Shown one piece after another: positions 53,501-62,988 of a DNA stretch of 64,000 nt (the first letter of the stretch is position 1; every line of letters begins with the position of its first letter). The position numbers and the translations under genes are program-made. The stretch spans positions 21,901 through 85,900 of the forward strand of contig DGLB01000060.1 in assembly GCA_002387845.1 (NCBI GenBank), read 5' to 3'. This DNA is from Stenotrophomonas maltophilia. Its GTDB lineage: Bacteria > Pseudomonadota > Gammaproteobacteria > Xanthomonadales > Xanthomonadaceae. The notes under the pieces were generated by a model. The model was given only the letters and a program-made list of their open reading frames with translations. It searched no databases and had not been told where the DNA came from.

Positions 53501-54891
53501 TGCATGCCTCTTACTTCATTGTCCTGTTGGTGCACGAGGTCGGCTTCCGGATGTGCATGCAGTTCGCGCAGGCGTTCGGTGATGCGTGCGGCGGCGGCGG
53601 CCGCAGACAGCCGGGATTGAACGGCGTCGCGCCCAGCCTGGCCCAGTGCCGCGGCAGCGGCGGGGTCATCGGCGAGCCGGCGCATCCACGCCGCTGCCTG
53701 CGCCTCGTCGACGTTGGCCCAGCGCTGCCCCTGCCCACCCGGGTAGTCATCTTCGCCGACCGGCACCAGCGTGAAATCCACCAGCGCGGCCGAATCGGCG
53801 TCCATGAATTCCATGTTGCCGGACCAAGCCGTGGCGATGACCGGCTTGCCGATGGCCATGCACTCGGCCAGGCCCATGCCGAAGCCTTCGGCACGGTGCA
53901 GCGACACGTAGGCGTCGCAGCAGCGCTGCAGCGCGTTGAGATGCGCACGGTCGATCACGTCGTCCCGAAGGATGATGCGGTCGTCGCCCTCAATGAGATC
54001 GAACATCTGCCTGATCCAGTGCGGGAAACGGTAACCGTTGCTGCTCTTGACCAGCAGGCGCACGTCGCGACGTTCCGGCGGGAAGGCATCGCGGAACGCG
54101 CGGATGGCGGCGGCGGGGTTCTTGCGTTCCATGCGCGAACTGAAGTCGAAGGTGACCAGGAACACGAAGGCGTCCCCTGGCAACCCGAAGTCGGCGCGCT
54201 GAAGTCCGCTGTCCTCGATGATGCCCAGCGGCATCGGCACCCGAAGCACCGGCTTGTCGGTGACCCGCTTGACGGCCTGTTCGATGAACCCCGTCGCGAC
54301 CAGCACTTCGTCCACCTGCGCAAGCGCAGGCAACCAGGCGTCCGGCAGCGTCTCCAGTTCCCAGAACCAGCACGCGATCAGGTAACGCCCTTGAAGCTTT
54401 GCACGGCCAATATGGTCCAGTGCGTGCTCCAGATAATCCGGATTGACGAAGATGATGCTGACCGGATGCGGCATCGCATTGTCGATGTAGACATCGAGCG
54501 CATGGTCATCCCAGGCATGCGGCAGGTCCAGGTCGATGTCCCGCAAGGCTACGGGCACACCGTGGTCGATCAGCGCGCGGGCGTACCCTCGCGCCGCTTC
54601 GGCGAGACCGAACTGGCCATGGATGTAACCCAGGATATTGACTCCAGGGAGCGAGGCATCCGCCGTCATCCCACGTTGCGCGGTGGCGGTTGCCCGTGGC
54701 CTCCAGGCCTGCCACGCCGGCGTGCGGGAAAAGCGCGTGCGCGCCCGCAACCGCCGGGTCAGCAGTTGCAGTACCCCTTCGCGCATCGCACGCGGAAGCG
54801 CACGGTAAGCACGGCGCAGCCAGTCCTGGCTGCGCAGCCATGCCAACACGCGCACCTGGGCCGACGATCGGCGGGATTCACTTGCGTTCAT
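53497..54891 (-). CDS. Family 4 glycosyltransferase
   Basis: 464 residues. The first 75 residues are basic and helical without recognised domain. The GT-B core starts at about MTADASLPGVNILGYIHGQF and continues with LAEAARGYARAL; the donor half has FSSRMERKNPAAAIRAF and the E-x7-E motif in LHRAEGFGMGLAECM. Might add the adaptor or first rhamnose residues on the lipid primer. The ATG at 54891 has no clear ribosome site; an internal ATG near residue 75 would also leave an intact GT-B fold. Starts just 17 nt after metB, so the O-antigen operon probably begins upstream of metB. Confidence 0.82.
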   Translation of the reverse strand: MNASESRRSSAQVRVLAWLRSQDWLRRAYRALPRAMREGVLQLLTRRLRARTRFSRTPAWQAWRPRATATAQRGMTADASLPGVNILGYIHGQFGLAEAARGYARALIDHGVPVALRDIDLDLPHAWDDHALDVYIDNAMPHPVSIIFVNPDYLEHALDHIGRAKLQGRYLIACWFWELETLPDAWLPALAQVDEVLVATGFIEQAVKRVTDKPVLRVPMPLGIIEDSGLQRADFGLPGDAFVFLVTFDFSSRMERKNPAAAIRAFRDAFPPERRDVRLLVKSSNGYRFPHWIRQMFDLIEGDDRIILRDDVIDRAHLNALQRCCDAYVSLHRAEGFGMGLAECMAIGKPVIATAWSGNMEFMDADSAALVDFTLVPVGEDDYPGGQGQRWANVDEAQAAAWMRRLADDPAAAAALGQAGRDAVQSRLSAAAAAARITERLRELHAHPEADLVHQQDNEVRGMQ

Positions 54892-54908
54892 GGCGGCGGC
54901 CGCGGTGT

Positions 54909-56093
54909 TCAGCCGGCCAACGCCCGCTCAAGATCCACCTGCAGATCCCCCAGCTCCTCCACGCCCACGCTCAGCCGCACCAGCGCATCACTGATGCCCA
55001 GCTGCTCGCGGCGCTCCACCGGAATGGACGCATGGGTCATCACCGCCGGATGGTTCACCAGGCTTTCCACCCCACCCAGCGATTCGGCCAGCGTGAACAG
55101 CTCGGTCTTCTCGCAGAACGCCTTGGCCGCCGCGAACCCGCCCTTCAGCACGATCGACACGATGCCGCCGTAGCCGTTCATCTGGCGCGTGGCCAGCTCG
55201 TGCTGCGGGTGCGAGGTCAGGCCGGGGTAGATCACCTTTTCCACCGCCGGGTGCTTTTCCAGCCACTGGGCCAGGGCCAGCGCGTTGGCGCAGTGCGCCT
55301 TCATGCGCAGCGGCAGGGTCTTCAGGCCACGCAGGGCCAGGAAGCTGTCGAACGGGCCCTGCACGCCGCCAATGGAGTTCTGCAGGAAGGCCATCTGCTC
55401 GGCCAGCTCGGCGTTGTCGCCGACCACCACCATGCCGCCGACCATGTCCGAATGGCCGTTGAGGTACTTGGTGGCCGAATGCAGCACCAGGTCCGCGCCC
55501 AGCTCCAGCGGGCGCTGCAGCATCGGCGAGGCAAAGGTGTTGTCCACCACCACGATCAGGCCATGGCGCTTGGCGATGGCGGTCACCGCGGCAATGTCCA
55601 CGATCTTCAGCATCGGGTTGGTCGGGGTTTCAATCCAGACCATCTTGGTCTGCGGGGTGATCGCCGCTTCCAGCGCGGCCAGGTCGGTGAGGTCGACGAA
55701 GCTGAACTGCAGGCCGGCGGTGCGCTTGCGCACGCGCTCGAACAGACGGAAGGTGCCGCCGTAGATGTCGTCCATCGCCACCACGTGGCTGCCGGCGTCC
55801 AGCAGTTCCATCACCGTGGAGGTGGCGGCCATGCCCGAAGCGAACGCGTAGCCGCGGCTGCCGCCTTCCAGGCTGGCCACGCAGCGCTCGTAGGCGAAAC
55901 GGGTCGGATTGTGGGTACGCGAGTACTCAAAACCCTGGTGCTCGCCCGGGCTGGACTGGGCATAGGTCGAGGTGGCGTAGATCGGCGGCATCACCGCGCC
56001 GGTGCTCGGGTCCGGCGACTGGCCGCCGTGAATGGCCAGGGTGGCCAGCGCCAGCGCGCGATCGGAGTGCCCGGAAGAAGCAGAGTTGGACAT
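54909..56093 (-). CDS. metB: Cystathionine gamma-synthase/gamma-lyase family PLP enzyme
   Basis: 394 residues, Cys/Met metabolism PLP family. IHGGQSPDPSTGAVMPPIYATSTY is the usual N-terminal block; the PLP lysine is in SATKYLNGHSDM near residue 208; ETPTNPMLKIVDI and GGVESLVNHPAVMTH also match. The family includes synthase and lyase; with cbs directly upstream, reverse transsulfuration (cystathionine to cysteine) is plausible. ATG 56093 was chosen; nine codons upstream is another. In xanthomonads this gene marks the second border of the lps locus. A small 7-bp hairpin (56109-56115 with 56126-56132) precedes the start. Confidence 0.92.
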   Translation of the reverse strand: MSNSASSGHSDRALALATLAIHGGQSPDPSTGAVMPPIYATSTYAQSSPGEHQGFEYSRTHNPTRFAYERCVASLEGGSRGYAFASGMAATSTVMELLDAGSHVVAMDDIYGGTFRLFERVRKRTAGLQFSFVDLTDLAALEAAITPQTKMVWIETPTNPMLKIVDIAAVTAIAKRHGLIVVVDNTFASPMLQRPLELGADLVLHSATKYLNGHSDMVGGMVVVGDNAELAEQMAFLQNSIGGVQGPFDSFLALRGLKTLPLRMKAHCANALALAQWLEKHPAVEKVIYPGLTSHPQHELATRQMNGYGGIVSIVLKGGFAAAKAFCEKTELFTLAESLGGVESLVNHPAVMTHASIPVERREQLGISDALVRLSVGVEELGDLQVDLERALAG

Positions 56094-56108
56094 GTGGTTT
56101 CCCAACGC

Positions 56109-56132
56109 GGGAACCCCCATGCGAAGGTTCCC
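56109..56132 (-). promoter_or_regulatory. Stem-loop in the metB leader
   Basis: A 7-bp inverted repeat with a 10-nt loop lies 15 nt before the metB ATG on the minus strand. No known riboswitch pattern was recognised. Confidence 0.3.
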
Positions 56133-56227
56133 ATAATCAAATGGAGCGAAAGTCTATCAGCGGGAGCTTAACCAGCTTTTGACGCCGATAAACACGTATT
56201 CATGGCCCAAATGTGGCCAACGTGCGT

Positions 56228-57598
<1,371 letters not shown>

Positions 57599-57734
57599 CG
57601 GGTCAGATCAATTCGCGCCGCAATGCGGCCTGACCCCCGATTATCCGACATTCTGCCCCTGAAAAGACGACGCGGACGGTGCCCGTCGACGAGGTGACGG
57701 ACACCGCCCGCGGCGGTAGGCGTGGACGTGGGTG

Positions 57735-57953
57735 TCAGTGGAGCGGGGAGGCGTACATGCGTTCGAGCTTCTGCTTGGCCAGCAGTTTCTCGCGTTTCAT
57801 CTGGCCCAGGGTCTGATCTCCTACGGGGAGCACGCCCAGCTCGGCGTCCATGCACTGTTTATTCAACTTCTTGTGCGTGTCGTAGAGCCTTCTGAATTCC
57901 GGGTCACGCTCGCGGCGTGCATCGATCTCGCTCTGGGGCTGACCTTCAAACAT
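57735..57953 (-). CDS. YdcH-like DUF465 protein
   Basis: 72 residues, MFEGQPQSEIDARRER then DPEFRRLYDTHKKLNKQC, the DUF465/YdcH signature, and a C-terminal QMKREKLLAKQKLERM helix. These small helical hairpin proteins are common in proteobacteria and have no established role. ATG 57953 has a perfect AGGAGG site 6 nt upstream, which decides the start against a much longer in-frame extension. Stands alone, transcribed toward cbs. Confidence 0.88.
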   Translation of the reverse strand: MFEGQPQSEIDARRERDPEFRRLYDTHKKLNKQCMDAELGVLPVGDQTLGQMKREKLLAKQKLERMYASPLH

Positions 57954-58319
57954 GATGAACCTCCTATCGCTTGTATCGCATGAACAAAGACGCCCCGGCC
58001 TTGCGGCACGGGGCGTGGCTTTGGGAGGAGCAACCGGCATCAACCGAAACCGCAGGTGCACCCTGACGCAGCGCCCGGGGGATCCGGACTTCGAACTGCT
58101 GTGGTGCGTGCCCCTGGTACATCGGCCCGGCCCTCCAATCATCCGGGAAGCAAAATCGCTTCCCGGACAACCGACCCTACGCCTGCCATCGGGCAGGTTC
58201 AAGGGTTTCATTTGAAAAGAGCCAAACACGCCAGTCGAGGTTCAGCCTGAACGCGCAATTGAACGAAAAGGTAACGAAAACAGGCGTTTGCGACAGGGTG
58301 TAGCCGGGCAGGCCCGGCG
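57954..58319. other. 366-nt intergenic stretch with palindromes
   Basis: No gene is convincing. It contains an 8-bp hairpin at 57991-58017, followed on the minus strand by CTTTGTT, so possibly a terminator; a perfect 10-bp hairpin at 58142-58167 with an AAAATC loop; and a GTAG-type GC hairpin (58303-58318) directly after the OmpA-family stop. The stretch 58200-58300 is AT-richer and may hold the ydcH-side promoter. Confidence 0.5.
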
Positions 58320-58322
58320 TTA
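58300..58322 (-). repeat. GTAG-type GC hairpin at the end of the OmpA-family gene
   Basis: GTAG at 58300-58303 and a 7-bp stem (58303-58309 with 58312-58318) with an AG loop. On the minus strand it starts right after the stop codon and may stabilise or end the transcript. Resembles SMAG elements but is shorter. Confidence 0.55.
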
Positions 58323-59216
58323 CGGGGCGACGATGACCTCGGCCGAACGGGCCTTGGTCGCGGCGGCCTTCTTGCCACTGACCTGGAACCGGCTGGCACT
58401 GACCCCGGCCGCGACCAGGGCGTCGCGCAGGGCCTCGGCGCGCTTCTGGCCGACACCTGCGGCGGCGTCGTAGGCCTCGATCCGTACCCGGCCCTTCTTG
58501 CCGATGTTCAGGTACTCGGCCAGGGCCTTGGTCTGGCTCTTGGCACCCCCGGACAGGCTGGCCTGACCCCCGGCAAAGGCGTCACCCGCAAAGGTGAACA
58601 CCTCGCCGCGGCTGTCGAACTTCGACCCCGGCAGCTTGGCCCCGGACACCAGTTCGGCTTCCTCGCGGGCCAGCTTGGCCGCATTGGCCTGGGCGGCACT
58701 GAGGCGGGCGGTCTGCTTGCCGGCCACGCTGGTCAGCGCGGTCTCGGCGTCCTGGCGGGCCAGGGCCTCGCTTTCCGCCGCCAGGCGCAGGCGCTCGGAC
58801 TCCTCGGCCTGGATCTGGGCCTGCACGCGCAGGCGCTCGTTCTCCTGGCGGATGCGCTGCGATTCGCGGCGGGTGGCCTCGATCAGCAGGTCGCTGCGGG
58901 TGCGCTCCAGCTCGCGCGACTGGCGCTGGGCCAGGGCGGTACGCACGCTGGTTTCGGCGATTTCGACCCGGCGCTCGGCCAGGTAGCGGGCCTGGTCGAG
59001 GTCACGGCGCTTGGCCTTGGCCAGCTCGGCCACGGCCTGCTGGGCCTGCAGGCGCTCGTACGGAGCCAGTTCGGCGGTGTTGGCGTTGGCCTGGATGGCC
59101 AGCAGGCGCTGGTTGAGCTGGGCCACGGCCGGGTCTTCGGCGGCGCTGGCCAACAGCGGCAGGGCGAGGCCGGCGGCCAGCAGCAGGGCGGCGGGGGTGC
59201 GCAGGGCGATCTTCAT
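58320..59216 (-). CDS. OmpA-family C-terminal domain protein with helical stalk
   Basis: 298 residues. Signal peptide at 1-26 (LLLAAGLALPLLASAA). Residues about 30-185 form one long, charged helical region (coiled coil or helical hairpin, many A/E/R/Q). Residues about 200-298 resemble an OmpA-like peptidoglycan-binding domain (FDSRGEVFTFAGDAF, then LAEYLNIGKKGRVRIEAYDA and QKRAEALRDALVAAGV), although the usual NxxLSxxRA motif is modified. Coupled to the upstream DUF4398 gene by a TGATG overlap. Probably periplasmic, linking envelope layers. Confidence 0.82.
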   Translation of the reverse strand: MKIALRTPAALLLAAGLALPLLASAAEDPAVAQLNQRLLAIQANANTAELAPYERLQAQQAVAELAKAKRRDLDQARYLAERRVEIAETSVRTALAQRQSRELERTRSDLLIEATRRESQRIRQENERLRVQAQIQAEESERLRLAAESEALARQDAETALTSVAGKQTARLSAAQANAAKLAREEAELVSGAKLPGSKFDSRGEVFTFAGDAFAGGQASLSGGAKSQTKALAEYLNIGKKGRVRIEAYDAAAGVGQKRAEALRDALVAAGVSASRFQVSGKKAAATKARSAEVIVAP

Positions 59217-59617
59217 CAACGGCCCTCCCCGGTGGCCAGCTGGCGTTCCAGCTGGGTCACCTCATTGCGGTGCAGCTGCAGCTGGGCCATGGCGGTGGCC
59301 TCCTCGCTGCGGGCGCGGGCCAGGTCGGCGTCGACGGTGGCGCGGGCGGCCAGCACCGGGACGTTCTTGCGCTCGCGACGATCGCCGGCGGCCGCCTGGG
59401 CCTGCTCCAGGCCTTGCCGCGCAACGGCGATCAGGTCCGGGGCGTACTGGTCAGCGTCGGCCTGGGTGGCCTTCTCCACCGCCTGCCGGGCCTGGGCCAG
59501 TTCCAGTGCCCCGTCCTGGGCCAGGACCGGTCCGGACAGCGCGAATGCGCACGCCATCACGCATCCAGAGATGAAAACTGCCGGGGTACGTCGTATTTGT
59601 GCGAAGCTACGATTCAT
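59216..59617 (-). CDS. DUF4398 domain-containing envelope protein
   Basis: 133 residues. Signal peptide at about 1-34 (AVFISGCVMACAFALSGPVLAQ; the cysteines are not in a clear lipobox). The mature part is helical: LELAQARQAVEKATQADADQYAP is the DUF4398 opening, followed by LARARSEEATAMAQLQLHRNEV. Such proteins usually precede OmpA-type genes, as here. Divergent from pilU with 98 nt between the starts. Confidence 0.82.
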   Translation of the reverse strand: MNRSFAQIRRTPAVFISGCVMACAFALSGPVLAQDGALELAQARQAVEKATQADADQYAPDLIAVARQGLEQAQAAAGDRRERKNVPVLAARATVDADLARARSEEATAMAQLQLHRNEVTQLERQLATGEGR

Positions 59618-59715
59618 TGGGGGGGCCGTTGCCAGGTTGTCTGTGCACGGCCATTGTCGGAAGCCTGCGCCGTGCTTGCAATGGCACGAAGCCGTTTGTT
59701 GGGGAAAGATTTCGC

Positions 59716-60846
59716 ATGGATATCGGCTATTTCCTGAAGCTGATGACCGAAAAGAACGCCTCGGACATGTTCTTGACCACCGGAGCCCCGGTGTACATCA
59801 AGATCGAGGGCAAGCTGTACCCGCTGGGCAACACCGGGTTGCCGCCGGGCATGGTCAAGAAGATCGCCTATTCGTTGATGGACGAGGGCCAGGTGCCGCA
59901 GTTCGAGCGCGACCTGGAGCTCAACATGGCCATCGCCCTGCCCGACGCCGGGCGCTTCCGCGTCAACGTGTTCAAGCAGCGCGGCGAAGTGGGCATGGTC
60001 ATCCGCGCCATCCGCAGCAAGATTCCCAGCATTGAAGAGCTGAATCTGCCGCAGGTGCTGAAGGACGTCATCATGACCCCGCGCGGGCTGGTGCTGGTGG
60101 TCGGCTCGACCGGTTCGGGCAAGTCGACCTCGCTGGCGTCGATGATCGACCACCGCAACAGCACCACCACCGGTCACATCCTCACCATCGAGGATCCGAT
60201 CGAGTACCTGCACAAGCACAAGATGTCGATCGTGAACCAGCGCGAGGTCGGGCTGGATACGCACGCCTTCCACAACGCGCTGAAGAACGCGATGCGTGAA
60301 GCGCCCGACGTGATCCTGATCGGCGAAATCCTGGACGCGGAAACCATGGAGGCGGCCATTGCGTTCGCCGAAACCGGTCACCTGTGCCTGGCCACGCTGC
60401 ACTCGAACAACGCCGACCAGACCATCGAGCGCATCCTGAACTTCTTCCCGGAAAGCGCGCACCGCAACGTGCTGATGAACCTGTCGCTGAACCTGCGGGC
60501 GGTCATTTCGCAGCGTCTGGTGAAGGGGCAGGACGGCCGCCGCCTGCCGGCCACCGAAGTGCTGATCAACACGCCGATGATCCGCGACCTGCTGCGCCGC
60601 GGCCAGGTGCACGAGATCAAGGCCGCGATGGAAGGCTCGCTGGAAGAAGGCATGGAAAGCTTCGACCAGTGCCTGTTCCGCATGGCCAAGAGCGGCATCA
60701 TCGAGCAGGAAGAGGCGCTGCGCGCGGCCGATTCGCGCGATGGCCTGGCATTGAAGTTCCGCCTGTCCGAAGGCGGCAGCGGCGAGCATGATCCGTACGC
60801 GGATTATTCCGCGGCCAGCCCGGCCAGCATCACGCACGGGTTCTGA
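59716..60846 (+). CDS. pilU: PilT/PilU family type IV pilus retraction ATPase, PilU-like
   Basis: 376 residues. Powers pilus retraction for twitching motility. The PAS-like N-domain has NASDMFLTTGAPVYIKIEG; Walker A is GSTGSGKS at 130-137; the Asp box IEDPIEYLH follows; the Walker B/catalytic glutamate region reads GEILD at 203-207, in which E204 is kept but the arginine usual at the fourth position is leucine; the His box is HLCLATLHSNNADQTIERI. The C-terminus is PilU-like. ATG 59716 gives MDIGYFLKLM. No pilT is adjacent, unlike many species. Confidence 0.85.
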   Translation: MDIGYFLKLMTEKNASDMFLTTGAPVYIKIEGKLYPLGNTGLPPGMVKKIAYSLMDEGQVPQFERDLELNMAIALPDAGRFRVNVFKQRGEVGMVIRAIRSKIPSIEELNLPQVLKDVIMTPRGLVLVVGSTGSGKSTSLASMIDHRNSTTTGHILTIEDPIEYLHKHKMSIVNQREVGLDTHAFHNALKNAMREAPDVILIGEILDAETMEAAIAFAETGHLCLATLHSNNADQTIERILNFFPESAHRNVLMNLSLNLRAVISQRLVKGQDGRRLPATEVLINTPMIRDLLRRGQVHEIKAAMEGSLEEGMESFDQCLFRMAKSGIIEQEEALRAADSRDGLALKFRLSEGGSGEHDPYADYSAASPASITHGF

Positions 60847-60868
60847 TCCACGGGTGACACCGCAATGA

Positions 60869-60900
60869 TGGGTACCCACGTATCAATTCGTGGGTACCCA
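60869..60900. terminator. Bidirectional hairpin between pilU and maiA
   Basis: A perfect 12-bp stem (60869-60880 with 60889-60900) and an 8-nt AT-rich loop separate two convergent genes. A third partial copy of the arm (gtgggtac) follows at 60906-60913, then ACATTTT. A probable shared terminator. Confidence 0.65.
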
Positions 60901-60919
60901 CCCCAGTGGGTACACATTT

Positions 60920-61579
60920 TCAGGCCGCGTCGGCCTGAACTTCCGGCCGCGCGGCCTCGAATGCCGGTAACGCCAGACACGCTGCGTCGATCCGCACCAG
61001 CGTCGGATACGGCTCCAGGTCCACATGGAACCGCCGCGCGTTGTACAGCTGCGGCACCAGGCAGCAGTCGGCCAGGGTTGGCGTGTCGCCGTGGCAGAAG
61101 CGGCCGGTGTCCACCGATTCCACCAGCATCCGCTCCATCGCCTCGAAGCCGAGCTGCATCCAGTGCCGGGTCCAGTCCTCGCGCTCGGACTGCGGCACGT
61201 TCCAGGTATCGCTGAAGAACTGCATCACCCGCAGGTTGTTGAGCGGATGGATGTCGCAGGCCACCAGCTGCGCCAGCGCGCGCACCCGCGCCCGCCCGGC
61301 CGCGTCGTCGGGCAGCAGCAAAGGGCCGCCGAAGACCTCGTCCAGGTACTCCAGGATGGCCATCGACTGGTGCACCACCTGCTCGCCATGGCGCAGCGTG
61401 GGCACCAGTTCCTGCGGGTTGAGCGCGGCGTAGCCTTCGCTGTGCTGCTGGCCGCCATCGCGGATCAGGTGCACGGGGGTGATTTCGTGCGCCAGGCCCT
61501 TGAGGTTCAAGCCGATGCGCACGCGATACGCCGCGCTGGAGCGCCAGTAGCTGAACAATTCCAGCCGTTCGGCATTCAC
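60920..61579 (-). CDS. maiA: Maleylacetoacetate isomerase (zeta-class GST)
   Basis: 219 residues. The SSAAYRVRI motif near residue 14 is the zeta-class glutathione site (S-S-C/A-x-x-R-V-R-I), and HQSMAILEYLDE holds the conserved serine. C-terminal helical domain with DTPTLADCCLVPQLYNA. It isomerises maleylacetoacetate to fumarylacetoacetate in tyrosine/homogentisate breakdown. The ATG overlaps the stop of the upstream hydrolase gene by 4 nt. Confidence 0.92.
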   Translation of the reverse strand: MNAERLELFSYWRSSAAYRVRIGLNLKGLAHEITPVHLIRDGGQQHSEGYAALNPQELVPTLRHGEQVVHQSMAILEYLDEVFGGPLLLPDDAAGRARVRALAQLVACDIHPLNNLRVMQFFSDTWNVPQSEREDWTRHWMQLGFEAMERMLVESVDTGRFCHGDTPTLADCCLVPQLYNARRFHVDLEPYPTLVRIDAACLALPAFEAARPEVQADAA

Positions 61580-62565
61580 GGCTTGGCGGCCTGTTCGATC
61601 CGCTGCTCGATCGCGCCGAAGATGCTGTCGCCCGCCGCATCGAACATCTCGATGCGCACGACATCACCGAACGACATGAACGGCGTGCTCGGCTTGCCGT
61701 CGCGCAGGGTTTCCACGGTGCGCTGTTCGGCGAAGCACGAAGCCCCCTTGCCGGTGTCCTCGTTGGCGATGGTGCCGGAGCCGACGATGGTCGCCGCGCC
61801 CAGCGGACGGGTCTTGGCCGCATGCGCGACCAGCTGGGCGAAGTTGAACTGCATGTCCACGCCGGCTTCCGGCGCGCCGAACCATGCGCCGTTGATGTGG
61901 GTGACCAGCGGCAGGTGCACCTTGCTGTCCTGCCAGGCCTCGCCCAGCTCGTCCGGGGTGACGAACACCGGCGACAACGCCGAACGCGGCTTGGACTGCA
62001 GGAAACCGAAGCCCTTGGCCAGCTCACCCGGGATCAGGTTGCGCAGTGAGACGTCGTTGACCAGGCCGACCAGCTGGATGTGGCCGGCGGCCTGTTCCGG
62101 GGTAACCGCCATCGGCACGTCGTCGGTGATGACCACCAGCTCGGCTTCCAGGTCGATGCCGTAGTCCTCGCTGACCACCTTCACCGCGTCGCGCGGGCCG
62201 TAGAAGCCGGCGCTGGTGGCCTGGTACATCAGCGGGTCGGTGTAGAAGCTTTCCGGCACCTCGGCCCCACGGGCGCGGCGCACCCGCTCCACATGCGGCA
62301 GGTAGGCGCTGCCGTCGACAAACTCATAGGCACGCGGCAGCGGCGCGGCCAGCGCCTGCAGGTCGATGTCGAACACGCCGTCGGCGCTGCCGTCGTTCAG
62401 CGACTCATACAGGGCGTTCAGGCGCGGAGCCAGGTGGGTCCAGTCCTCCAGCGCGGCCTGCAGGGTGGCGGCGATGCCGGTGGCGCGCACGCCGTGCTGC
62501 AGGTTGCGCGAGACCACGATCAGGGTGCCGTCGCGACCGCCTTCCTTCAAAGAACCAAGCTTCAT
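61576..62565 (-). CDS. Fumarylacetoacetate hydrolase family protein
   Basis: 329 residues. The C-terminal FAH domain has [15 protein letters not shown], the metal-binding [15 protein letters not shown] with acidic ligands and [17 protein letters not shown]. It hydrolyses fumarylacetoacetate or a related 2,4-dioxo acid; together with maiA it makes fumarate and acetoacetate, which links to scoAB. The length is that of bacterial two-domain FAHs. ATG 62565 gives [18 protein letters not shown]; an upstream extension is rejected. First gene of the pair. Confidence 0.9.
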   Translation of the reverse strand: MKLGSLKEGGRDGTLIVVSRNLQHGVRATGIAATLQAALEDWTHLAPRLNALYESLNDGSADGVFDIDLQALAAPLPRAYEFVDGSAYLPHVERVRRARGAEVPESFYTDPLMYQATSAGFYGPRDAVKVVSEDYGIDLEAELVVITDDVPMAVTPEQAAGHIQLVGLVNDVSLRNLIPGELAKGFGFLQSKPRSALSPVFVTPDELGEAWQDSKVHLPLVTHINGAWFGAPEAGVDMQFNFAQLVAHAAKTRPLGAATIVGSGTIANEDTGKGASCFAEQRTVETLRDGKPSTPFMSFGDVVRIEMFDAAGDSIFGAIEQRIEQAAKP

Positions 62566-62988
62566 GGGTGGGTATCCGTCGAACGCAGAAAAATAGGTTT
62601 CGAGTGTAACCAAATGCGTGCGGGTGCCAAGGTGCAGTGCCGCAGATGGCACCTTAAACGATGGGTGTGCACAAACTGGCATCGGCCCTGCGTGTCCACC
62701 GCCAATCTGAATGGGGGAAATTGCTTCGGTGCAACATTCCCGTTAGAATCCGCCGGTCTGCAGCGGCCGTCCGTTTCCCTTCGGGATCGCCGGCGAACCG
62801 GGTTTCGACCCCTCGCCCGCCCCCACTCCGACGCCATTCGTCATGCAGTCCAGCCTGCGCACCGCGTTGGCTGCACCCTACTCCTCGCAGCGCGGTTCAC
62901 GGGAACGCTCCGAGTCAGCCGATCACACGATCTGCCGCACGTCTGGCCAACGGGCCTGGCGTTACTTTGCTTTTGGAGCTTTCCACCG
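62566..62988. other. 423-nt divergent intergenic stretch, long leader of the RhlE-like gene
   Basis: Contains the promoter at 62721-62749 and then about 230 nt of GC-rich untranslated leader with several short palindromes. No convincing gene; an ATG-started frame at 62843 overlaps the helicase gene out of frame. Confidence 0.5.
62721..62749 (+). promoter_or_regulatory. Predicted sigma-70 promoter of the RhlE-like gene
   Basis: TTGCTT at 62721-62726 and TAGAAT at 62744-62749 with exactly 17-nt spacing. The predicted start site near 62756 gives a leader of about 233 nt. Confidence 0.7.

Noticed and set aside
56094..56227. SAM or SAH riboswitch before metB
   Set aside because: Only one short hairpin is visible and none of the known conserved cores was found.
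58021..58140. Possible tRNA-like segment in the gap beside the YdcH-like gene
   Set aside because: No T-arm consensus or acceptor pairing could be built.
57735..58229. 164-residue extension of the YdcH-like frame
   Set aside because: The AGGAGG site before the ATG at 57953 and the family length of about 70 residues decide for the short form.
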